From Takakia lepidozioides (lineage: Eukaryota > Streptophyta > Takakiopsida > Takakiales > Takakiaceae), in NCBI GenBank assembly GCA_030704615.1, contig CM060731.1, positions 8,930,001 to 8,990,000 of the forward strand: 60,000 nucleotides of DNA, written 5' to 3'. The notes under the pieces were generated by a model. That model was not told the origin of the DNA, did no database searches, and saw only the letters and a list, made by a program, of their open reading frames with translations. Positions 22,870 to 32,283 of this stretch are shown in pieces. Each line of letters opens with the position of its first letter. The first letter of the stretch is position 1. Made by a program: the position numbers and the translations under genes.

Positions 22870-23095
22870 CTTCCATGTCCTCCATTATCCGAATTTTGTT
22901 GTCTGCTTTCCCATCCAGATCCATGTACTCCGCAGCTTTCATCTTCTCCTTGATTTGCCTTGTGTACTCCAAAGCCTCTGGTGACTTGGTAGCTTCAGCG
23001 ACTGCAACAACAGTGACGGCTCTAGCATCGTCATCCTCCAGGCGTTTCAGGGCACGCTGAATCTTGTGGTCACATTCAATGATATGCTTCTCAAA
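22870..23095 (-). pseudogene. Captured LUC7-like gene fragment (element A leader)
   Basis: Minus-strand frame of about 75 codons: IIECDHKIQRALKRLEDDD, then SPEALEYTRQIKEKMKAAE and DLDGKADNKIRIMEDMEV before TAA. The pattern of a CD-K-RA-KRLE helix followed by an IKEKMKEA-type coiled helix and an EGK segment matches the middle of plant LUC7-like U1 snRNP proteins. Both zinc fingers and the start codon are missing, so it is a fragment. It sits about 90 bp inside the LTR boundary of element A. Confidence 0.5.
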
Positions 23096-23171
23096 CTAAG
23101 CACTACTTACACACAAGTAATCTTGCAAGTGCTAACCCTCAACTCCTACCTTGCACTCACAGGTAAGAGAG

Positions 23172-23185
23172 TCATCTTTCTCGAG
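23172..23185 (-). promoter_or_regulatory. Candidate self-complementary primer-binding site of element A
   Basis: The 14 nt directly following the LTR (minus strand CTCGAGAAAGATGA) are the exact complement of the loop region of the LTR hairpin (TCATCTTTCTCGAG on the minus strand; 11905-11918 and 23375-23388 on the +). I recognise no tRNA 3'-end complement (TGG...) here. This fits priming by the element's own RNA, as known from Tf1-type elements. Confidence 0.6.
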
Positions 23186-23540
23186 TGATAAGAAAACTAG
23201 AAAACACACTGCTCACACCAGAAACAACATGAATCCATCGCTATCACTATTTAAAACAGAAGTCGAGCCAGGGGCACCCCAAGCTATGGGGACTCCACCC
23301 CACAACAACCTACACTCCCATCATAAGCACACTCAAATCTAAACGCATGAAGGAGCTCGGTCGCGCAGGCTCAACTCGAGAAAGATGAGCCGCGCGACTG
23401 CCGCTCTCGTGAAGATAAGACGGACCAGGTGTCAAACTAAACTTGACACCTGATTTAACACTTGACCTAAATCCAAGTGTTAAATACAAATAACTAGTTT
23501 TATTCTAGCTGTTTTCACACTGTGCTTATTTAACTTGACA
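23186..23540 (-). repeat. LTR A segment Y (5' LTR lacking X)
   Basis: 355 bp, identical to 11716-12070 except for four positions. On the minus strand it starts TGTCAAG at the outer edge and ends TTATCA against the candidate primer-binding site. It lacks the 86-bp X segment and GC that precede Y in the complete LTR. Confidence 0.9.
23360..23398 (-). promoter_or_regulatory. Long hairpin in LTR A presenting the primer complement
   Basis: The stem is GTCGCGC-A-GGCTCA against TGAGCC-GCGCGAC: 13 base pairs with one bulged A and a 12-nt loop ACTCGAGAAAGA. The other LTR copy (11890-11928) has the same hairpin with one stem mismatch. The loop and its last stem bases match the sequence just outside the LTR. 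Confidence 0.7.
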
Positions 23541-25570
23541 GGGAATCTAATTGAAGCGGGTCTGGAACAGGAGAAGATGCATGAAGCACATAAGCAACAG
23601 CTATACCAGTTGCAGGTGAAGCATGAGGGAAAATTGCAGGAAGTGAAGGTGCTCCATACGGAGTTGGAGGCAGTTTATTAGAAAATGACCATCCAATGTG
23701 TCACACTAACAACTGCTCTGGAGCAAACTGCATTAGAAGTTAACAGACAAGCAGAGAGATGTATGATGGTGGAGGCCGAGACAATAGAGCAAGAGAAACT
23801 CATTGCTGATTTGAAGGCTATTATCCGTCGCAATGAGGATACTTTCCAACAGTACAGTCAGGTTGAGGCTGAGAAGGAAAGGTACATCCTGCAGTTGCAG
23901 CAAACACTCACGGGCCACAAGAATGAACTCTCTGTGGCTAACAAGGCTTGGAAGGAAGCCAATAATTTGGCTGCTGCCTATACGGCCCTGGTTGAACCTC
24001 ATGCGAAGCGCATGGATGCGTTACAGCAGCAGTTAGATAAGTACAGACTCAAGGAGGAGCAGACTCTCAGGGGTGCTACACAGGACTTGGTGGATAATCA
24101 TCTTATGCAAGTATGGTTAACACAAGGGCCGGTGGAAGGGAAGGCACCAAGAAAGCTCACCCAGGGGGAGATGAATGATCTCAGGTTGCAGGTGCAGAAC
24201 ATTGCCACAACTACTATAGACAATGTCTATAGTAGGATAGCAGAGTTACAGGATGATGTGGAAGGGCTGCAGACTCAAGTGGATGACTTGAGTTCCAACA
24301 TTGATAAAAGAGTCTTTGTTCCTGAGGAGGAGCTGGTGCCTACTTATTTGCATGCCAAGACTCTGATTTTTTAGTCTTCTTCACAGGAGGTGCAGGAGTT
24401 GTCGGTAGTAGGAGGGACAGTGGCGGCAATATCACAGCCCCCACAGCAGGTGGCTATGCAGGTGGCTGACCCTGTTGATACCGTGGCAAAGCCACAGTCT
24501 GAGGTTTGGGGGGATGTTGTTTTTCACCCACCTAGGACTCCTGCTCCACTTGAGTACAATCGGGCTATGATTATGCCCTTCAACCAAATTCCCATTGTAA
24601 TGGATTTGGCTTGGAAGGAATTTAGTCCTCCACAGTCTCTGGCACATTATTACCAGATCATGCGTATTTGGTTGCCAGTGGCAACTAGGTTCTTCCGAAT
24701 AATCGACCCATTGAGGATCATCACTTTGTAAGGTATTGGTCTGAGGCAGGCACCATGCTGAAGGAATTAATTGCCTTCCAGGTTGTTCATGGGTACATCT
24801 ACACCAAGACCAAGGAGGTATCTAGTATTGTCATGGGCTGTGGATTATACTATGCTGCTTGTTTCATGGTACGTTATCACATTGAGCAGCAGAAGATGCA
24901 ATCACGATTTCTGAGTTATTCCAATGGGGATCATTGGGTCTTACCTTCAGTTCCACCCCATATGTATGTGTATGATGCGAAAGTCATGATGCAAAAGGAT
25001 TCCCAGCTTTGTTCATGGTTTAATTTGGCTTGGACCAACTTGACCAAGGAAAAATTGGGTCCTGACGATATTTTTTATAAGGGGCATGAAGCCTGGAAAT
25101 ACTTGCACTGTTCCAAAGACGTTGGCACACCTCTCACCTATTTGGCCAAGGAGTTCAGGGAGTTCACTCATTTTGCTTGCAAGTGATTACAGCAAGTAGT
25201 ACAGTTTAAGCTACCCGACATGGTGGGCCAACACTGTATGCCACGCAGGATTCCTGAGGAGCCACTTAAAGTTCGGCCCCTCAAACATCTCAGGGGGGAA
25301 GATAATTCTGATACTACTGGTTCAGTGGAGGGCGATTTTGACATGGCGGAGGAGTATGAATTAGCAATGGCGGACAAAAGACGACGGGGATCTCCTATAC
25401 CACAACATTTACCTTTTTCTCAAACTAACACAGGGTTGGCAGTTCCAGCTAGTCGTCACTCATCTCCATCAGCCAGTGACAGGGCTCAAGCTCGCACACA
25501 GAGCCCTTCAAGAGACTCTCACCAGCAAAAGGGTGCTCGCTCACAAAGGTTTGCTGATCCTAAACAGTAA
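23541..25570 (+). pseudogene. Gag-like ORF downstream of integrase, second half (element D)
   Basis: This resumes the ORF broken at 11629. The coiled coil runs to about 24350 (QTALEVNRQAERC, LQQTLTGHKNELSVANKAWKEANN), with TAG near 23681 and TAG at 24372 (CAG in E1). The capsid-like domain follows (IPIVMDLAWKEFSPP, VMGCGLYYAACF, GHEAWKYLHC), with a 7-bp deletion near 24690 that shifts the frame. Unlike E1, no RGNYQ repeats, knuckle or protease follow. After TGA at 25184 the same frame continues with a basic, Ser/Pro/Gln-rich tail (RGEDNSDTTGSVEG...ADKRRRGSP) to 25570, then a polypurine tract and LTR B. This is therefore the 3'-terminal gene of the element. Confidence 0.85.
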
Positions 25571-25590
25571 GCCGTGAGGACACGGTTTTT

Positions 25591-25607
25591 TGAGAGGGGG
25601 AGAGTAA
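25591..25607 (+). other. Polypurine tract before LTR B
   Basis: TGAGAGGGGGAGAGTAA ends directly at the LTR start TGTTAGAGG (25608), 20 bp after the end of the gag-like ORF. Confidence 0.7.
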
Positions 25608-25978
25608 TGTTAGAGGGCTGTCTGGGACTTAGACACTTTTATGGGCTCTGTGGGGTACCCTTAATTTTTGTGCAGACTTACGGATGGTAGACTTAGACCA
25701 ACAGGGGCCTTAGGGGTGACAGGCATAGGCTTTGGGGGTGGTAGACAGGCTTACACACTCAATCACAGTCTTACATAGTCGTACACAGCCTATCATAGTC
25801 TATCACACCCATACACAGCCTTACACAGTCTGTCGTAGTCAATCACAGCCTATCACAGTTAGTCACAGTCTATCACAACCCGACATAGCTTCGCACAGGT
25901 TCACACAGCCAGTCACAGCCGACATAGTCCGGCACAGCCAGTCACAGCTCGGCACAGTCACAGCTCGACACAGTTTGG
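25608..25978 (+). mobile_element. LTR B, 5' part with CACAGCC array
   Basis: Begins TGTTAGAGGGCTGTC and matches the reverse complement of 29421 downwards (GACTTAGAC, CTTTTATGGG, TGGGGTACCCTTAATTTTTG). The ACAGCC-type array runs from 25745 to 25975. The LTR is cut off where the palindrome cluster begins. Confidence 0.8.
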
Positions 25979-25984
25979 CAATCA

Positions 25985-26640
25985 AAATTTCGTATTGGAC
26001 AATGGAATGCGGTGCCGCATTTCCGTCCAACAAGACGGAATGCCCACACGGGTCTGGAATTGGACAAACAACGATGTTTGTTTTGGAAATGCGGCGCCGC
26101 ATTTCCATGTTTGGCAATTGAAAGTTCTTATTGGACAATGGAATGTGGTGCCGCATTTCCGTCAAAGGGTCTGGAATTGGACAAACAACGATGTCCGTTT
26201 TGGAAATGCGGCGCCGCATTTCCATGTACGTCATCGAAATTTCTTATTGGACAATGGAATGCGGTGCCGCATTCCCGTCTAGCATCATGGAATGGGGAGC
26301 CGCATTTCCGTCGATGGGTTGCAGTTGGAAAAACGTCCATCTCCAAAATGTAAATGCGGCACCGCATTTCCATGTTCGACCTCCGCATGCGGGGTGACAT
26401 ATCCATTTACCTCCATGGAAGGAGCTGGCAATCGGCAAAACTGTCGTGTTGAAAACGGAAATGCGGCACCGCATTTCCGTTCGGCCGAACAGTTTCTGAT
26501 GTCCAAACCATGAAACGGAAAATTGTTCTTGCCCCGGTTTTGGAAATGCGGTGCCGCATTTCCAAAGGAGGTTTTTGCAGTTGCCACATTTCCGTTTCGA
26601 CATGGAAATGCGGTGCCGCATTTCCGATTTTGGGAGGGAC
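25985..26640. repeat. Cluster of near-perfect palindromes (half-site GGAAATGCGGC)
   Basis: About ten copies of a 20-22-bp palindrome built from GGAAATGCGG(C/T) and its complement. Examples are at 26004-26024, 26085-26106 and 26202-26223 (the last two perfect), and near 26145, 26259, 26351, 26458, 26544 and 26603. Another lies in an intron of the methyltransferase-like gene near 27930. The first part is also a tandem repeat with a 117-bp period (GGTCTGGAATTGG at 26051 and 26168). ORFs here are by-products of the repeats. Confidence 0.9.
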
Positions 26641-26761
26641 GTGGTTTGGACGATGTTGTCGTTGAGAAGCACATGGGAGAGGGGACATGAAGGACGGGGA
26701 GAATTTCCTTTATATACTCTGGAAGAGAATTTAAATGTATAGAGAGTTCATTAAAATTCTA

Positions 26762-28659
26762 TTAATCTTGAAAATCATCACTATCATCGTCCTGTCCTTG
26801 ACTGTCTTGCTCCGCCTCCACCCCGTCATTGCCTTTCTCATCTCCAGCGGACTGCTCGTTGGCCAGGCTTTCAAAAATCCCATCTTCCCCTTGCGGAACC
26901 AACCATCTCACCTCCGTTGGGTCGTCGTCCTCCCTGTCTGCATCGCTCTCAAGCTGAATCACATATGAACTTTCGCACCCGTCTACCTGTCTCAGCTGTT
27001 GCCAACTCTTTCCTTATCCTTCTGTCCTCCCTAGCCCTCTCCAAAATCTGCTCTACTTTACTGGGATTCTCACATCGTCTAATCGCTGTATTTGCGAGTT
27101 TAGCTGCATAACTAGGAAGGGAGTAGTTCTTCACCGGGCTCGTCATGAAGTCGGCCCTCGCAAAGAACGGGACATTCTTCCTGGCAGGAAGTGTAGGCCC
27201 TACATGTTTCGACCCAGATCCTGGAATCCTGCACAAAACAATCACCAACGAGACCAATGAGAACCACAGTCCGGAAATGCGTTTGACAAAAAATCACCCA
27301 GAAGGCTTTGCAAACTTACAATGTTTGCACTCACTCGTATTCTGGGTTCTCCTCGGCATCAATGTCCACTGTCTCTTCCTCCGACTCCGACGAATCCGAG
27401 GAGTCTTTGGCCTCGATGGGAGCCTTCACATTCCATTGCAGCCCTTCCAGATGGGATCCCCAGACGGACGTGTCCTCCTCGTAGGCAAAGAGGTGCCGGT
27501 CGGAAAACCGCCCAGCCCACATTGAGGCACCTGTTACAATGCCATCCACACATTATGACATGGCCCTTCAGATGTTGCGAATTAAAGCATAATGAGAATT
27601 TGCAGAACAACATACAACAAGATTCTGCATACCTGTCCCACAGATGAGGTCGAGCACTATGCCCTCCACGTCAGTGCATGTCTCTATAATTGTCTGAATG
27701 AAGGCAGGGCTCCGAGTCCGTGAATACCGCAGGGGTTCAGTTGAAGTGAGGCTATGAGGGAGAAGTTCCGTGGGAACGTTGTTGAACAGGACGTCGTAAT
27801 CGATGGGGTCGCAGTTCGGGTCAACCAACAATCCCTCATTCCGGAAAGCAAAGGTGGAGTTCTCCTTCACAAAGCAGTATGCATCGAACTACTTCGTCTG
27901 CATACACAGTGGGGAACGATTAGAAATCGAATGCGGCACCGCATTTCAAAACTCCTAAGAAAATGAAAAGACGAGTGCCAATGTCGTAATTACCTTCTTC
28001 CCTTCCGACCGAAGGCCCAATGTGTTGATGCACGTCCACTTCTTCTTCAGAATTGGGACGGCGCTCTTGCGGGTCCACTTCGCAATTCCTGTCTGCGTGT
28101 TTTTGCCTCTGCTCGCCAGGACAACCACACAACCTCTGTCTTCCAACACCAAGCCGGCGAGCCCGAATCTTTTCTTCCAAAAATCCTCAGAGTACCTGTT
28201 CCAAGATGGCAAAGCTTGCAGTCCTTCCACAGGCTCTCCGTCCGGAATATCCAAGATGATCATATCGCAAGACCACTCGGTGGCATTTCCACCCCTCCTG
28301 CAATCCTTGTCTGCACACACCCTCTCAAAGAACGAGACCATCTTCAGAAACCCAGGGGTGTCGGAAGGCTCTTTGGCAGCCGCCTTCTTCAGTGCTCTGC
28401 CCTTCAGACCCTCCATGGTCTTCATGTATGCCAACTTGGCTGCCCGTCCATCCAAAGCCGCCAAGAAACTCTCATTTACACACTCGACTACTGTATCGGG
28501 ATCCACTTTCGGCCTCTTCATTTCCACCGGCTCGAAAGGGTGCCCCCCCGGGGGGTTGAAGAGTGCCTTCTTTGCCGAGCATGTTCTTATCGAACGAATT
28601 TCGATTGATCTCATATTACATTGGGACCTATCAGAGGGTACATTGAACACACTCGCCAA
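26762..28659 (-). pseudogene. N6/N4-type methyltransferase-like gene with introns
   Basis: Minus-strand exons join with clean splice sites. Exon 28659-27992 contains CDMIILDIPDGEP, a possible degenerate motif IV, and FWKKRFGLAGLV. An intron 27991-27895 (GTAATT...TGCAG) follows. The next exon contains a TAG soon after its start, then FRNEGLLVDPN and SPAFIQTIIETC...VLDLICGTG. A second intron (GTATGC...TAACAG, about 27636-27530) joins GTG to ASMWAGRFSDRHLFAYEED, completing motif I as in adenine/N4-cytosine methyltransferases of the beta arrangement (IV before I). A GTGAGT donor near 27330 leads to an exon ending near 26950 and, after a one-base shift, an acidic tail to 26762. Function is inferred from motif I and order only. 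The canonical DPPW/NPPY is not seen. Its location among TE repeats suggests a mobile-element gene or captured gene. Confidence 0.5.
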
Positions 28660-28990
28660 GTCTCAAAATGAACGAAAATCATTTGGATGGGCAACCATCC
28701 GTCGGCCCATTGAACGAATTTCGATTGATCTCATATTACTTTGGGGCCTCTTCCATGGCACATTGAACATACTGGCCAAGTCTCAAAGCAAACCAAAATC
28801 ATCTCAATGGCCAACCATCCGTTGAGCCATCAAATGAATTTCGATTGATTTGATATTAGTCCGGGACCTGTGAGAGGGCGTCTCGAACGTACTGGCAAAG
28901 TTTGGAAGCAAACAAAAATGATTTGGATGGGCAACCATGCGTTCACCCGTTGAATGTATTCCGCTGGATCTGCTATTGCTTTGGGATCTG
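28590..28990. repeat. Tandem repeat, about 3.4 units of 119 bp
   Basis: Units begin near 28594, 28715, 28833 and 28951 with GAATTTCGATTGAT or variants, and share a TTTGGATGGGCAACCATCCG-like segment. They diverge progressively towards the LTR-B edge. The first unit overlaps the 5' end of the methyltransferase-like frame. Confidence 0.85.
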
Positions 28991-29421
28991 TTGGACTGTG
29001 TCAAATGTCGTTCCCTCACAGTCGTTCCTTATCAATGATAACTGTTCCCCGTGTACTGCAACAGACTGTGTCAAGCTGTGCCGAGCTGTGACTGGCTGTG
29101 TAAAGCTGTGGCGGGCTGTGACTGGTTGTGCGAAGCTGTGGCGGGCTGTGTAAAGCTGTGTCGGGCTGTGACTGGCTGTGCGAAGCTGTGGCGGGCTGTG
29201 TAAAGCTGTGTCGGGCTGTGACTGGCTGTGTGAAGCTGTGGCGGGCTGTGTAAAGCTGTGTCGGGCTGTGACTGGCTGTGCGAAGCTGTGTCGGGCTGTG
29301 TAACCCCCCTAAAGCCTGCTGCTGCCACCCCTAAGACTCCTGTTGGTCTCAGTCTGCGCAAAAATTAAGGGTACCCCACAGAACCCATAAAAGCGTCTAA
29401 GTCCCAAGCAGCCCTCTAACA
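28991..29421 (-). mobile_element. LTR B, 5' part, inverted orientation
   Basis: Reverse complement of the 25608 piece. It starts (minus) TGTTAGAGGGCTGC at 29421, with the array at 29312-29045, and continues to the GGAACGACTGTGAGG segment shared with 7440-7460. It ends abruptly at the 119-bp repeats. Together with 25608-25978 it makes a 3.8-kb inverted-terminal-repeat-like unit. Confidence 0.8.
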
Positions 29422-30961
29422 TGGGGGTACACCAAGTCCAAATCCGACGGGGAGGAGCGGACGAACCAAGACGATACAACATGGGTAATCATTATCAGAG
29501 CCCACAAAATGAATATCCACCAAGGGATAGGGAACATCAACCCAGAAACAAAGAAAGCACGAGATGCCACTATTGCAAGAAAGAGGGACACTGGAAACAT
29601 GAATGCCAGTTGCGAATCAAACATGAGGCAGAAGGCAGAAGTGGGAAATATGGAAGCCGGACCAAGTGTAGCCGTAAGTATGGTAACCCCTGTAGTGGAT
29701 ACTCTTGCGGTAACCCGAACTCAGGCCAAGAAACAGAAACCTCCGGATAAGGAGATCGAAGAAGAACGGAAACAATATCCAGAAAGTGCAGCATGGCAGG
29801 AGGAAAAGAGCTTACACCAGGAAGTAAGTAAAACCATAGCTCAAATGCAAGAAGGAACCCATATACCTTTTGGAGAGCCAACTCCAGATAAGCAAATCAG
29901 ACCAACGGTGAAGACCATGAATACAACCACGGAAACAGAATTGGCCAAAGTAATCTGCCAGGCCAAGACCCAAATTACCATTGGACAATTATTAAAAATT
30001 GCTCCACACTGCAAGAAAACTTTATTTCGGGCAATCGAGGCATTGACCCCCACACCAAAACAAAAACCAACACCAGAGGTTTACACGATTGAACCCACAA
30101 CTATATGACAAACTCGAGATTACAACGAAGCAGTACCCGTAATACAAGTACGTATTGGCCGGAAGATGGTAACGAATGTACTCATCGATGGAGGATCAGG
30201 AGTGAATATCATGACAGAAAAGATGAAGAAGTCATTAGGATTGGGGCATATGGAAAATGCTCCATTCACGGTACGAATGGCTGATCAACGAAAAGTGCAA
30301 ACCATTGGGAATCATCAGATGACTTGCAATGGAAGTAGCAGGACTGGTATACGAAATATCAGTAACCATTCTCAGAATGCATGATGTGGCAGAGGGATAT
30401 TCACTACTACTTGGCCGACCATGGTTAACACAAGCCCAATCACACCACGATTGGGGAAATCAGACTCTCATAATAAAAAAGGGAGCAGAACAAGTCACCA
30501 TCACGACGAAGCAACGAGGTACCATTCCACGAGAGAAACGACCTTGCATTGTGGAAGAATATGATTGGTCCAATGGATTGTCCGATGAAGAAGAAGCCAC
30601 AGTATATGCAGCACATCCACAGTTGGAACCTATTGGACAACTGGTGGTCAAGCATACCACAACAGTAGGATGTCACATGGTGAACACCCAAGGAGAACCA
30701 AATACTTCGAGAAATGAAGATCCAGAGGAAGAAGCGATGGACACACCTCAACACCCGGCCCGGTTCTATCAAGAAAGGGAAGAAGACATTCAAATCAGTG
30801 AAGTTCTGCCACAATTGCAACCATCGGACATGATGGATAGTAACGGAAGAAACTCAATTGATTCAAGTGAATCTGGGAACAATGGAAGAACCACAGATAA
30901 TACGAGTAAGTGCAGGTCTCGAAGAATCATTTCTACAAGAAGCTACTGCATTATTCACTGA
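29422..30961 (+). pseudogene. Gag end (zinc knuckle) and protease (element C)
   Basis: The sequence begins in the middle of gag directly at the LTR-B terminus. A CCHC knuckle CHYCKKEGHWKHEC lies at about 29560. The frame shifts near 29640, then ALAVTRTQAKK-type linker, ICQAKTQITIGQLL, a TGA at 30106 and the protease VLIDGGSGVNIM (30178-30213). Another frame shift near 30325 precedes SLLLGRPWL and EYDWSNGLSDEEEATVYAAHPQ. This has the same order and the same DGG active site as E1 and D, about 60% similar by eye. The 5' LTR and the N-terminal gag are absent. Confidence 0.85.
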
Positions 30962-30985
30962 ATACAAGGATGGAACTACAAGGAT

Positions 30986-32283
30986 TTGAAGGGGATACCT
31001 TCTAACATTTGTCAGCACCGAATTGAATTGGAAGTTGACACAAAACCAATTCGTCAGAACCGTTACAGAATGAATCCCAACTATGCAGCTAAAGTTTGGG
31101 AAGAAATCAAGAAGTTACTGGATGCAGGATTCATATACCCAGTAGAGACACCACAATGGTTATCGCCCATTGTGATAGTACCCAAGAAAAATGGAAAACT
31201 ACGAGTGTGTGTGGACTACCGCAAGTTAAATGCAGGAACCAAGAAAGATCATTTTCCACTACCTTTCACTGAAATAGTGTTAGACACAGTGGCTCCACAT
31301 GAGATGTACTCATTCATGGATGGGTTTAGTGGGTACAACCAGGTACAGATGGCAGAAGAAGACCAAGAAAAGACCGCATTCATCACTGAATGGGGAGCAT
31401 ATGCTTACAAAGTCATGCCATTTGGACTTTGCAATGCACCAGCCACATTTCAACGAGCAGTATCTGAGATATTCAAGAACTATCTCAATGATTTTATGCA
31501 GGTATTTTTGGATGATTTCAGTGTCTTTGGACAGAAATCCAAACATTTGGCACAGTTAAAACTTTGCCTACAAGCCTGCAGAAACAATGGAGTAAGTCTC
31601 AACCCGGGAAAATGTACATTCTGTGTGAATTCAAGATTATTATTGGGACACATTGTGTGCCAACAGGGAATTCTGGTAGATCCAAAGAAAGTGGAGGTTA
31701 TCCAGAAAATACCACCACCAGAAAATCCCAAGAAACTCAAGATATTTCTGGGACAGACGAGCTATTACAGAAGGTACATGGACAAATATGCACACAGAGC
31801 GGCACCAGTCTATAGACTACTGAAGCAAGATACCAAATATCGATGGTCTCCAGCTTGCCAAGAATCATTTGATTCACTAAAAAGGGCACTCACAGCAGCA
31901 CCAATTCTGATAAATCCAAGATGGGATTTACCATTTCATGTACACAGTGATGCATTAGGCATTGCTTTGGGAGCGGTTCTAGCTCAGAATGTGACAGGCA
32001 CAATAGATTCACCAATCTATCATGCAAGTAGATTGTTGATAGCAGCAGAAAAGAACTATAGCACCACAGAAAGGGAAGCATTGGCAATGATTTATGCTGT
32101 TCAAAAATTTCGACATTATTTACTTGGCAATCGCTTTAAGTCATTGTTGATCATCAGGCTCTAGTTCATCTAGCAGATCGACCACTAGCTAGTGGCAGGG
32201 TTGTTCGATGGTTATTACTTCTTCATGAGTATGACTTTGAAGTTGTTCATAAACCAGGGAGATTACATGTTACAACAGATCAT
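30986..32283 (+). pseudogene. Reverse transcriptase and RNase H start (element C)
   Basis: A long open frame with RT motifs SPIVIVPKKNGKLRVCVDYRKLN, YSFMDGFSGYNQ, VMPFGLCNAPATFQR and the catalytic FLDDF. The thumb/connection follows (LGQTSYYRRYMDKYAH), then RNase H with HVHSDALGIALGAVLAQ and STTEREALAMIYAVQKFRHYLLG. A frame shift near 32140 breaks the link to the RNase H tail (DHQALVHLADRP). This is the best preserved RT in the window. It belongs to the Ty3/gypsy branch lacking a chromodomain at the integrase end. Confidence 0.93.

Larger units (their letters stand above)
11630..23540 (-). mobile_element. Element A: methyltransferase-bearing Ty3/gypsy retrotransposon inserted in element D
   Basis: An 11.9-kb insertion flanked by the 4-bp duplication GGGA (11626-11629 and 23541-23544). 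It interrupts one continuous gag-like ORF. Coding is on the minus strand in the order leader with captured gene fragments, unknown ORF, gag, zinc knuckles, protease, cytosine methyltransferase, RT, RNase H, integrase, PHD finger. The terminal-repeat arrangement is abnormal. If X is 86 bp and Y is 355 bp, the + strand reads X-Y-gc-X-internal-Y. The two Y copies differ at 4 positions and the two X copies at 2, so the insertion is fairly recent. Frameshifts and stops in every gene make this copy non-autonomous. Confidence 0.9.

Noticed and set aside
26012-26353. Apparent Cys/Phe-rich peptide from the palindrome cluster
   Set aside because: Open in many frames on both strands because the palindrome lacks stops, not because it codes.
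25608-29421. Simple MULE with long terminal inverted repeats
   Set aside because: The ends are indeed inverted, but they are LTR-B sequence; the left one follows a polypurine tract and no 8-10-bp target duplication is present. Kept only as a possibility in the findings.
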